This document shows, in pieces, positions 1-6,262 of a stretch of DNA of 9,157 nucleotides (position 1 is its first letter; every line of letters starts with the position of its first letter). The stretch spans positions 1 to 9,157 of the forward strand of contig CAIYXH010000145.1 in NCBI GenBank assembly GCA_903930195.1, in the 5' to 3' direction. The position numbers and the translations under genes are program-made. Under the pieces are notes generated by a model, which had not been told where the DNA came from, did not search any database, and saw only the letters and a program-made list of their open reading frames with translations. Source of the stretch: an uncultured Actinomycetes bacterium (GTDB lineage: Bacteria > Actinomycetota > Thermoleophilia > Gaiellales > Gaiellaceae).

Positions 1-67
1 CGAAGATGCCGACGCCGAAGCCGAGAACGACGAGCTCGACCGCTGTGGTCGTCGTGAACGTGTCCAC
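1..67 (-). CDS. Partial membrane protein, possibly TauE/SafE family permease (N-terminus only)
   Basis: An open reading frame on the minus strand runs off the left edge. From the GTG at 67-65 it reads VDTFTTTTAVELVVLGFGVGIF, a short polar lead followed by the start of a Gly-rich hydrophobic helix. Sulfite exporter TauE/SafE family permeases often begin this way, with a (G)xLIGxGGG-type motif next, but that part lies outside the window, so the family call is tentative. An in-frame ATG at 124-122 would add 19 residues. I prefer the GTG because the codons between them (GGA, ACA, TCA, GCA, GTA, AAA) are A-ending and unlike the G/C-ending codons after it. No Shine-Dalgarno site is visible upstream of either start. 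The gene is divergent from the oxidoreductase at 181. It could be any polytopic membrane protein. Confidence 0.45.
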   Translation of the reverse strand, partial: MDTFTTTTAVELVVLGFGVGIF

Positions 68-180
68 CGCAACGAGTTTTACTGCCCATCCGCGTGACGA
101 TGTGGCAACGACGATTCCCTGCATTTCCCACTGTTTTGCTGGATCTCCGTGCGCCAGGCTCTGGCCCGTAGGCTGGAGGC
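68..180. other. Divergent intergenic region between membrane protein stub and LLM oxidoreductase
   Basis: This short spacer must hold the promoters of both flanking divergent genes. It is visibly richer in A+T than the coding sequence, especially around 75-140. On the plus strand a TAnnnT hexamer lies at 169-174, directly before the GTG at 181. On the minus strand TAAAAC lies eight bases before the GTG at 67, a weak -10 candidate. No convincing -35 element, terminator or repeat was found. Confidence 0.5.
169..174 (+). promoter_or_regulatory. Candidate -10 box for leaderless transcription of the LLM oxidoreductase
   Basis: TAGGCT fits TAnnnT and ends six bases before the GTG at 181, the spacing expected if transcription starts on the start codon. 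A GGAGG at 175-179 is only one base from the GTG, too close for a normal Shine-Dalgarno site. The first three bases of the hexamer are also an in-frame stop (TAG), so the protein cannot start farther upstream. No good -35 is visible. The promoter assignment is inference. Confidence 0.3.
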
Positions 181-1023
181 GTGGATCTCGGCACGCTCGG
201 TGTCTTTGCGACACCCCGTTCGGTGGGTGAGGAGAAGCTGCCGGAGGCGGCGCGTGTCGCGGAGGAGCTCGGGTACGGCACCTTCTGGCTCGGCGCTTCG
301 CCGAAGCTCGCGGCGCTGCGTCCGCTGCTCGAGGCGACCGAGACGATCGTCGTCGCGACGGGCATCGTCAACGTCTGGGCGAACGAGCCCGCTGGTCTCG
401 CCGCGGAGTACGCGGAGCTGACCGCCGATTTCGGCGAGCGGTTCCTGGTGGGGATCGGGATCGGCCACCGCGAGCAGGCCGGTGACTACGCGAAGCCGCT
501 GACCGCAATGCGGGCGTTTCTCGACGGGCTCGACAGCACGTCGCCGGCGCTCCCGCGCGAGCGCCGCATCCTCGCCGCGCTCGCGCCGAAGATGGTTGGA
601 GTTGCCGGCGAGCGCTCGCTCGGCGCGTTCCCGTACTTCGCGCCGGTTGCGCACACGGCCTGGGCGCGCGGTGTGCTCGGTCCCGACCCGTTGCTCGTCC
701 CCGAGCTCACGTTCGTGCTCGAGACCGATGCCGCCGCGGCGCGTGCGCTCGCGCGGCCGTTCGCGGGCCGGTATCTCGGCCTGACGAACTACGCGAACAA
801 TCTCCTTCGCCACGGCTTCGACGAGGCGGATCTCGCCGACGGCGGCTCCGACCGCCTGCTCGACGCGCTGGTGCCGCATGGGGATGCCGAAGCCGTCGCC
901 GCTGTCGTGCGCGCGCACCTCGACACGGGCGCCGATCACGTCGCGCTGCAGGCGCTCACCGCCGACGCGCCGGGAGTCCCCCGTCGCGCGTGGGCCGCAG
1001 TCGCCGCGGCCCTCATGGGCTAG
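181..1023 (+). CDS. LLM class F420-dependent oxidoreductase (TIGR03620-like)
   Basis: A 280-residue luciferase-like monooxygenase-family (TIM barrel) protein, probably cytoplasmic and using reduced or oxidised coenzyme F420 on an unknown substrate. The N-terminus MDLGTLGVFATPRS, the EELGYGTFWLGAS strand-helix near residues 28-40, the FLVGIGIGHREQAG segment near 88-101 and the LAALAPKMVGVAGERSLGAFPY region near 131-152 match the F420-dependent LLM subgroup often labelled TIGR03620. PVAHTAWARGVLGPDP (155-170) also follows that family's pattern. The start is GTG; an in-frame TAG at 169 leaves no earlier choice. Length suits this short subfamily. The stop lies six bases from the convergent kinase stop. 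F420 use is inferred from family resemblance; FMN use cannot be excluded, and the substrate cannot be told from sequence. Confidence 0.92.
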   Translation: MDLGTLGVFATPRSVGEEKLPEAARVAEELGYGTFWLGASPKLAALRPLLEATETIVVATGIVNVWANEPAGLAAEYAELTADFGERFLVGIGIGHREQAGDYAKPLTAMRAFLDGLDSTSPALPRERRILAALAPKMVGVAGERSLGAFPYFAPVAHTAWARGVLGPDPLLVPELTFVLETDAAAARALARPFAGRYLGLTNYANNLLRHGFDEADLADGGSDRLLDALVPHGDAEAVAAVVRAHLDTGADHVALQALTADAPGVPRRAWAAVAAALMG

Positions 1024-1025
1024 TA

Positions 1026-1038
1026 CGGGCTAGGCCCG
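1026..1038. other. Small hairpin at a convergent gene junction
   Basis: CGGGC-TAG-GCCCG is a 5-bp-arm inverted repeat with a 3-base loop. It sits in the six-base gap between the oxidoreductase and kinase stops and runs into the kinase 3' end. The kinase TAG stop, read on the minus strand, lies within it. It has no T-run on either side, so it is not a canonical intrinsic terminator. It may be a weak bidirectional 3' structure or chance. Confidence 0.3.
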
Positions 1039-2394
1039 CAGCACGACCTCCAGCGCCGTGCCGCCGTTCGGCGCGGCGGTGAGCGAGAACGCCCCGCCGA
1101 TTGCGCTCGCGCGGCGGCGCATGTTGCCGAGCCCTTGCCCTTCGCGTCCGGGCCCGGGGTCGAAGCCGGTGCCGTCGTCGACGATCGTCACGGCCCGCCC
1201 GCCGTCACGCCTCCCGATCCGCACCTCGGCCCGTCGCGCTCCGGCGTGGCGGTGCGCGTTTGCGAGGCCCTCCTGGACGATGCGGAAGACCTCGATCTGC
1301 TCGTCCGGCGCGAGCCGCACCCCGGGCTCGAGCACGAGGTCGACCTCGAGCCCGCCGTCGGAGGCGACGAAGTCGACGTACCGCCGCAGCGCCGTGTCGA
1401 ACGGGGCGCTGCCGGAGGCCGACGAGAGGGCGAGAATGGCGAATCGCGCCTCGGCCTGGGCTGCGAGCGCAGCCTCCTTGAGCCTCCCCGTTGCGCCGGG
1501 CGGGGCTACTCCCGCGTCGATCATCGACGCGGGAGTAGCCACGGCGAACAGGTACTGCGAGAGCCCGTCGTGGATCTCGCGCGCGACGCGGGCGCGCTCC
1601 TCGGCGACCGCGCGACCGTGCTCCGACGCGCGCATCGCCCGCCAGACCCCGACGAGGAGCACGGCGTAGCCGAGGAGCCGCAGGAAGTCACCCTGGGTGA
1701 CCGCGTTCGTCCCCGCCGCAGGGCTGAAGACGAAGTGGAGCGAGGCGAAGAGGGTCAGGGTGGCGCCGAGGGCAAGCCACTGGTCGAGATCCTCGCGGCG
1801 GACGCGCACCCGATCGCCGAAGCCGACGACCGCGACGAGGTTGACGAGTGCGAAGAGCGCGAAGGACGTCGTGCGCAGGGCCGGATTGTGGGTCGGCGCG
1901 GTTGGGTCGGCCTCCACGACGAGGAGCCAGAGGCCGAGGACGAGGGCGGCCCCGGCGCTCAGCGCTGCGCGGAGCGTCGCCGCGCGCCGCTCGACCGCGC
2001 CGTGGACGAACGGCGCAGCCGCGATGATCGTCCAGCCGAGCAGCGAGCCTGCGATCTCCGCCCAGCTCGCAGCCGACGTGGCCGACCGCTCGAGGATCGC
2101 CGGCCCAACCGAGAAGAGCGTCCAGCTCGCGGCGAGGACGGCAAAGCCGGCGCAGAGAAACAGGTCGAACTTCCGGCCTTCCAGCCCGAAGCGGGTCGCG
2201 GCGAGCAGCGCGACGAGGCCGGCGCAGAGGGCGTAGACCGTCGAGAGCACGAGGCGGAGAGAGGCGAGGTCGTGCGGCACGCGCAAGGTCGGGGTCAAGA
2301 GAAAGAGCGCGAGTGCCGATGCCAGGAGGGCTACGAGCACGATCTGCCCCCAGAGGAATGTCTCGAACGTGTCGACCGGCCGGCTGCGACGCAT
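1030..2394 (-). CDS. Membrane sensor histidine kinase, HisKA_3/NarL-partner type
   Basis: A 454-residue two-component kinase. The N-terminal half has about eight hydrophobic helices (roughly residues 14-34, 49-66, 77-97, 111-130, 141-160, 176-192, 204-224, 236-251) and no sizeable extracytoplasmic domain, so the signal may be membrane-borne. A short linker leads to the HisKA_3 H-box EERARVAREIHDGLSQ with phospho-acceptor H275. The HATPase_c domain follows: N-box IVQEGLANAHRHAGA (N379), G1 VDDGTGFDP (D406) and G2 GQGLGNMRRRA (419-429). All catalytic motifs are intact. The ATG at 2394 is preferred; the frame is open to 2460, but that would overlap the response regulator start and add hydrophilic sequence that mirrors its codons. 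No clear Shine-Dalgarno site. The gene diverges from the regulator at 2428, its likely partner. Residues 286-297 are encoded by a perfect palindrome. Confidence 0.94.
   Translation of the reverse strand: MRRSRPVDTFETFLWGQIVLVALLASALALFLLTPTLRVPHDLASLRLVLSTVYALCAGLVALLAATRFGLEGRKFDLFLCAGFAVLAASWTLFSVGPAILERSATSAASWAEIAGSLLGWTIIAAAPFVHGAVERRAATLRAALSAGAALVLGLWLLVVEADPTAPTHNPALRTTSFALFALVNLVAVVGFGDRVRVRREDLDQWLALGATLTLFASLHFVFSPAAGTNAVTQGDFLRLLGYAVLLVGVWRAMRASEHGRAVAEERARVAREIHDGLSQYLFAVATPASMIDAGVAPPGATGRLKEAALAAQAEARFAILALSSASGSAPFDTALRRYVDFVASDGGLEVDLVLEPGVRLAPDEQIEVFRIVQEGLANAHRHAGARRAEVRIGRRDGGRAVTIVDDGTGFDPGPGREGQGLGNMRRRASAIGGAFSLTAAPNGGTALEVVLRA
1504..1540. repeat. Perfect 18-bp-arm palindrome inside the histidine kinase gene
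   Basis: The left arm GGCTACTCCCGCGTCGAT (1504-1521) and right arm ATCGACGCGGGAGTAGCC (1523-1540) are exact reverse complements around a single C at 1522. It encodes kinase residues A286-A297, at the end of the first DHp helix and its turn, in frame. On the coding strand it uses GCT, ACT, GGA and GTA codons, unusual for this G/C-ending gene. No T-run follows on either strand, so it is not an intrinsic terminator. Confidence 0.95.
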
Positions 2395-2427
2395 CGTCGG
2401 TCTGTATCGGCATGCGGAGCTGTGCGC
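2395..2427. promoter_or_regulatory. 33-bp divergent gap between histidine kinase and response regulator starts
   Basis: Both genes of the two-component pair start from the edges of this spacer, so at least one promoter must extend into the neighbouring coding sequence. It contains the regulator's GGAG site and a GCATGC palindrome (2410-2415). No convincing -35/-10 pair is visible on either strand. A shared operator for autoregulation is possible but is inference. Confidence 0.4.
2416..2419 (+). promoter_or_regulatory. Ribosome binding site of the response regulator
   Basis: GGAG lies eight bases upstream of the ATG at 2428. This supports that start over the much longer open frame, which continues upstream as antisense of the kinase. 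Confidence 0.6.
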
Positions 2428-3075
2428 ATGACTGCGACCGTCCTGATCGTCGACGACCACCCGTTGACGCGCGCCGCGCTCGGCGACCTGCTCGCAGCCG
2501 ATGGCTTCGACATCGTCGGTCAGGCTGCCGGCGGGGCGGAGGCGATCGAGCTCGCCGGCGCGCTCGACCCGGAGCTGATCCTGCTCGACCTGACCATGCC
2601 CGAGATGGACGGTCTCACCGCGCTGCCGCTGCTGCGCGACGCGGCGCCGGACGCAGAGGTGGTCGTGCTGACGGCTGCCGAGGACGACGCCAACCTGCTT
2701 GCCGCGATTCGCGGCGGTGCGTCGGGCTACCTGTTGAAGACGGAGCCGCCGGAGCGGATCGTCGGCTTTCTCCGCGGGATCTCGAGCGGGGAGGCGGCAC
2801 TCTCCGGCGCGGTCGCACGGCGGCTGCTCGACGAGGTGCGCGAAGGTCGCAGGGGGCCGTCAGTGCCGCAGGCGGTCGCCGACGTGCTCTCGGCGCGCGA
2901 GCTCGAGGTGCTGCTCCTGCTCGACCAGCATCTCGCCACGGAGGAGATCGCGCGACGGCTCTTCATCTCGGAGCACACGGTGCGTTCGCACGTGAAGAGC
3001 ATGCTCGGGAAGCTCGGCGTCTCCTCGCGGCGCGAGGCGCTCGAGCGGCTCTCGCGTCAGCCGAGCGTCTTGTAG
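2428..3075 (+). CDS. NarL/FixJ family response regulator
   Basis: A 215-residue cytoplasmic response regulator. The receiver domain (about 1-118) has the acidic pair D9-D10, phospho-acceptor D54 in LILLDLTMPEMDG, T82 and K104 (GYLLKTEPP). The C-terminal LuxR-type helix-turn-helix (about 152-208) contains LSARELEVLLLL and EEIARRLFISEHTVRSHVK, the latter holding the DNA-recognition helix, followed by LGVSSRREAL. All phosphorylation residues are present, so it should dimerise and bind DNA when phosphorylated. HisKA_3 kinases normally pair with NarL-type regulators, so the divergent kinase at 1030-2394 is the probable partner. The ATG has a GGAG eight bases upstream. The 3' end overlaps the convergent acetyltransferase gene by 19 bp. 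Target genes are unknown. Confidence 0.97.
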   Translation: MTATVLIVDDHPLTRAALGDLLAADGFDIVGQAAGGAEAIELAGALDPELILLDLTMPEMDGLTALPLLRDAAPDAEVVVLTAAEDDANLLAAIRGGASGYLLKTEPPERIVGFLRGISSGEAALSGAVARRLLDEVREGRRGPSVPQAVADVLSARELEVLLLLDQHLATEEIARRLFISEHTVRSHVKSMLGKLGVSSRREALERLSRQPSVL

Positions 3076-3575
3076 AAGACGGTCGTGTCGCAGAGGCGGC
3101 CGTCGGGATAGAGCGCGTAGCCCGGGATCACCCCGACCTGGTTCCAGCCCCGGCGGGCGTAGAGGCGCTCCGCATCGTCGCCGGTCACCGTGTCGAGCAC
3201 GAGCAGCGTCCGCCCCTCGGCGAGAGCCTCGCGTTCGGCGTGCTCCATCAGCCTGTCCGCGAGTCCTTGGCGGCGCGCTTTCCGGTGGACGAGGAGCTTC
3301 GCGATGTCGCCGCGATGCGGCTGATTCGGCGGCGTCGTGAGGACGACCTGCACGGTGCCGACGACCTCCTCGCCGAGGAAGGCCGCGAGGATCAGCCGCC
3401 CGCCGCGTTCGGCGTCGGCGACGAAGCCCTCGAACGCGGCGACCGCGTCCTCGCGCGAGAACGGCGCCATGTAGCTCACCGAGGCGCCGCCGGCGACGCA
3501 GTCCTCGAGGACGGCTGCGAGCCCGTCGAGGTGGTCGCGGAGCTCCGAGCTCTCGAGGCGGCGAATCTCGATCAC
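3057..3575 (-). CDS. GNAT family N-acetyltransferase
   Basis: A 172-residue single-domain acetyl-CoA-dependent acetyltransferase. The acetyl-CoA-binding motif is seen as IAKLLVHRKARRQGLADRLM (91-110; RRQGLA matches the R/QxxGxG/A loop). GRTLLVLDTVTGDDAERLYARRGW (121-144) and PGYALYPDGRLCDTTVFYK (151-169) follow. This C-terminal half resembles the tabtoxin-resistance acetyltransferase (TTR) group, a recalled likeness that does not establish substrate. The GTG start at 3575-3573 overlaps the TGA of the upstream DsbA-like gene (GTGA, 4-nt overlap), a translational-coupling arrangement that fixes the start. It is the last gene of the four-gene minus-strand operon, and its stop lies inside the convergent regulator gene. 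Substrate could be an amine, a small toxin or a protein. Confidence 0.91.
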   Translation of the reverse strand: MIEIRRLESSELRDHLDGLAAVLEDCVAGGASVSYMAPFSREDAVAAFEGFVADAERGGRLILAAFLGEEVVGTVQVVLTTPPNQPHRGDIAKLLVHRKARRQGLADRLMEHAEREALAEGRTLLVLDTVTGDDAERLYARRGWNQVGVIPGYALYPDGRLCDTTVFYKTLG

Positions 3576-4390
3576 AGCGTCCAGAAGCAGTCGGCGCCGG
3601 ACGGGATCGCGGTGGCGACGCGGGCGAGCCGAGCGCGTGCGTCGCGATGGTCGAGGCGCAGCAACAGGGCGACCTCGGCGGTCGCGAGCGGTTCGCCGGC
3701 CCAGGCGAGCACCTCCTCGGCGCTCTCGGGCTTCGGCCGCACCTCGAGCTCGGGGGCGAGGTTCGCGAGCACCGCCTCGTGGGTCTCGATCGGGTTGAAG
3801 CCGGGGAGCGACGCCGAGCCCGCGCCGTCCGCGCGGACGAGCTCGAGGCTCGGGGCGCTGTAGCGCCGCTCGGAGCGGGGGCCGCCGAGCTTGTGGTCGA
3901 GGGCGCGCGCCGTCGCCGACGGCGACCGTGCCGCCCGGATGTCCGCGGCAAGCGCGTCGGCGACGTCCGGGTCCTCGCACCAGCCGGCGAGCGCATCGGC
4001 GTCGAGGCCCGCCTCTTCGGCGGCGCCGGCAATCAGCTCGGGGTCGTCGAGCAGGCCGCCCGCCATCGTCCGGATGCGGAGCCGCCGCAAAAGCGCCTCC
4101 TCGCTGCCGGGGGCACGCAGCCGGGTGGCGACGACGGCGCGGCAGGCAGGCTCCGACGAGAAGACGCGTGGGTACGGGAACGGCTCGATCGGCATCCCGT
4201 AGAGGCGCTGCAGGCCGGGCGCGCCTTCGGCGAGCTTCGCGTCCTCGCCCGGCTCGAGCGTCAGCACGATCATCCGCGTCTGCCAGACGAGCTGGTCGCC
4301 GTACTGCCAGCGGAGGCGCCAGCGCTGCGGCTCGGCGGAGAAGGCAAAGGGGCAGGCGGGGTCGGTGAAGTGCGTGACCTCGAGCTGCAC
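3572..4390 (-). CDS. DsbA/thioredoxin-fold family protein with a single active-site cysteine
   Basis: A 272-residue protein opening VTHFTDPACPFAFSAEPQRW, the hallmark of the DsbA/FrnE-like (Thioredoxin_5-type) group, in which DPxCPW/F follows the first beta strand. The usual CxxC is here C13-P14-F15-A16, so the resolving cysteine is missing. Other cysteines are C83, C138 and C268. A helical insert spans roughly 95-165 (LLRRLRIRTMAGGLLDDPEL and following), and the thioredoxin fold seems to resume near 176-212 (RRYSAPSLELVRADG, PGFNPIETHEAVLANLAPEL). There is no signal peptide, so it is probably cytoplasmic. The GTG at 4390 lies four bases after the stop of the deacetylase-like gene, and the 3' end overlaps the GNAT gene by four. 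Possible roles are a monothiol oxidoreductase, isomerase or adaptor; the reaction is not determinable from sequence. Confidence 0.82.
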   Translation of the reverse strand: MQLEVTHFTDPACPFAFSAEPQRWRLRWQYGDQLVWQTRMIVLTLEPGEDAKLAEGAPGLQRLYGMPIEPFPYPRVFSSEPACRAVVATRLRAPGSEEALLRRLRIRTMAGGLLDDPELIAGAAEEAGLDADALAGWCEDPDVADALAADIRAARSPSATARALDHKLGGPRSERRYSAPSLELVRADGAGSASLPGFNPIETHEAVLANLAPELEVRPKPESAEEVLAWAGEPLATAEVALLLRLDHRDARARLARVATAIPSGADCFWTL

Positions 4391-4394
4391 GGTG

Positions 4395-5249
<855 letters not shown>

Positions 5250-5259
5250 CGATGCCGAT

Positions 5260-5264
5260 TCCTC
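5260..5264 (-). promoter_or_regulatory. Ribosome binding site of the deacetylase-like gene
   Basis: GAGGA on the minus strand, overlapping the TGA of the exonuclease gene (5265-5263), lies ten bases upstream of the TTG at 5249. It supports that non-ATG start and suggests coupled translation with the exonuclease. Confidence 0.5.
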
Positions 5265-6084
5265 AGTGCGTCCGCTCGCCGACCCGGCGCGCGAGCGCGT
5301 TCAGGCCGAGCGCCTCGGCCTCGACGCGGGCGCGCTCCCACGTCGGCTCCTGGGGAGCCAGCGGGGGTAGCGGTGCGGAGGCGTCCATGGTCGCGATCCG
5401 GCGATAGAGGCGCAGGTCGTCGGCGATCTGCGGGAATCGCCCGGCGGCGAGGACGCCTTCGAGCGAGCCGTGCTGGCCGAGGAGGGTGGCGGCGTTCTTC
5501 GGCCCGATGCCCGGCGCGCCCGGGATCTTGTCGGAGCTGTCGCCGCGAAGGGCGATGAAGTCGGGCACCTGCTCGGGCTCCACGCCGTAGCGCTCGACGA
5601 CGTCCTCGCGGCCGATGCGGAGGAGCCCGCCGCCCTTGACCGGCTGGAGGATCCCGACGCGGTCGTCGACGAGCTGGAAGGCGTCGCGGTCGGCCGTCGC
5701 GACGAGCACCGGCCCCGGCCAGGTCGCTGCGGCCGCTGCGAGGAAGTCGTCGGCCTCGTAGCCGGGGCCTTTCGCCGAGACGAAGCCGAACGTCTCGACG
5801 AGCGCGGGCAGCCGGTCGAGCTGCACGAGGAGCTCGTCGTCGAAGACACGGCCCGATTGGTAGACCTCGAGCGCCTCGTGCCGGTAGGTCGGGACGTCGA
5901 GCGTGTCCCACGCGACGACGATCGCCGCCGGGCGCTCCGCGTCCCAGAGCCGCAGCAGCAGATTCCCGATCCCGGTGAGCGCATTCGCCGGCATCCCGCC
6001 GACCCCGCGAATCGATTTCGGGATCGCGTGGTAGGAGCGATGCGCGAAGTTGTCACCGTCGACCGCAAGCAGCGTCCCCGTCAC
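5263..6084 (-). CDS. Stand-alone 5'-3' exonuclease / flap endonuclease (Pol I N-domain type)
   Basis: A 273-residue FEN/exonuclease without a polymerase domain, expected to trim 5' ends or flaps and RNA primers using two metal ions. The acidic cluster matches the DNA polymerase I 5' nuclease: D9 (LLAVDGDNFAHRSYHA), D60 (VVAWDT), E110/D112/D113 (GYEADDFLA), D132/D134 (ATADRDAFQLV) and D182/D185 (LRGDSSDKIPGAPGIG). A helix-hairpin-helix follows (about 186-212). The conserved lysine of the YKxxR motif is glutamine here (YQSGR, Q75 or Q76). The frame stays open to an ATG at 6207, but that extension translates an intergenic repeat, and the family begins at about GTG 6084, behind a weak GGGGG at 6095-6091. 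First gene of the minus-strand operon, divergent from topA. Probably supplements a separate DNA polymerase I. Confidence 0.93.
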   Translation of the reverse strand: MTGTLLAVDGDNFAHRSYHAIPKSIRGVGGMPANALTGIGNLLLRLWDAERPAAIVVAWDTLDVPTYRHEALEVYQSGRVFDDELLVQLDRLPALVETFGFVSAKGPGYEADDFLAAAAATWPGPVLVATADRDAFQLVDDRVGILQPVKGGGLLRIGREDVVERYGVEPEQVPDFIALRGDSSDKIPGAPGIGPKNAATLLGQHGSLEGVLAAGRFPQIADDLRLYRRIATMDASAPLPPLAPQEPTWERARVEAEALGLNALARRVGERTH

Positions 6085-6117
6085 GTCACACCCCCGCTGC
6101 CTGGCACCGGGACGTGC
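6084..6117 (+). repeat. Composite direct repeat, copy A
   Basis: Block 1 CGTCACA (6084-6090), a 5-base C spacer, then a 22-base block 2 (6096-6117) with core GCTGCCTGGCACC and tail GGGACGTGC. Block 2 differs from copy B by one base (T versus C at 6102). Its core, read on the minus strand, is the near-palindrome GGTGCC-A-GGCAGC. Block 1 touches the exonuclease GTG start codon. Confidence 0.85.
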
Positions 6118-6144
6118 GCGAGCAATCCCTGCACCAGCACCGAA

Positions 6145-6162
6145 TGTGACGCTTCCGTCACA
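6145..6162. repeat. Perfect 7-bp-arm inverted repeat (operator-like)
   Basis: TGTGACG (6145-6151), loop CTTC, CGTCACA (6156-6162). The right arm is also block 1 of repeat copy B. A dyad of TGTGA and TCACA half-sites eight bases apart lies between divergent genes, so a regulator operator is possible; a repeat-element hairpin is the alternative. Confidence 0.8.
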
Positions 6163-6194
6163 CTCTCGTTCTGCTGCCCGGCACCGGGACGTGC
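6156..6194 (+). repeat. Composite direct repeat, copy B
   Basis: Block 1 CGTCACA (6156-6162), a 10-base spacer, then a 22-base block 2 (6173-6194) with core GCTGCCCGGCACC and the same GGGACGTGC tail. It has the same order and orientation as copy A; the block-2 copies start 77 bases apart. In this copy the core also contains the perfect CCCGG-CA-CCGGG palindrome. Confidence 0.85.
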
Positions 6195-6262
6195 CGTCCT
6201 CGAACACGTCTGAAAAAGAGCTGTCATCGTCGGCCGAGTATCGCGCACTTGACAGTCGCGGC

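Noticed and set aside
79..939. 286-codon minus-strand frame opposite the LLM oxidoreductase
   Set aside because: A shadow of the oxidoreductase: no motifs, strongly Arg/Glu-biased composition.
1135..2427. Open frame continuing upstream of the response regulator, antisense to the kinase
   Set aside because: It is in frame with the regulator by chance, and its translation is low-complexity charged sequence. The regulator family starts at 2428 with a GGAG upstream.
2395..2460. 22-residue N-terminal extension of the histidine kinase
   Set aside because: It would overlap the response regulator start, and its sequence mirrors the codons of the regulator's LIVDDH motif. The hydrophobic N-terminus follows the ATG at 2394.
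6145..6162. Canonical CRP site
   Set aside because: Half-sites TGTGA and TCACA are present, but the spacer is eight bases instead of six.
6085..6207. 41-residue N-terminal extension of the exonuclease from ATG 6207
   Set aside because: It translates the intergenic composite repeat into Cys/Arg/Gly-rich sequence unlike the 5' nuclease family, which begins just before LLAVDGDN.
6249..6254. TTGACA as the -35 of topA
   Set aside because: No -10-like hexamer lies 16-18 bases downstream (the position reads CCGCGA), and the nearest TATGTT is only eight bases away.
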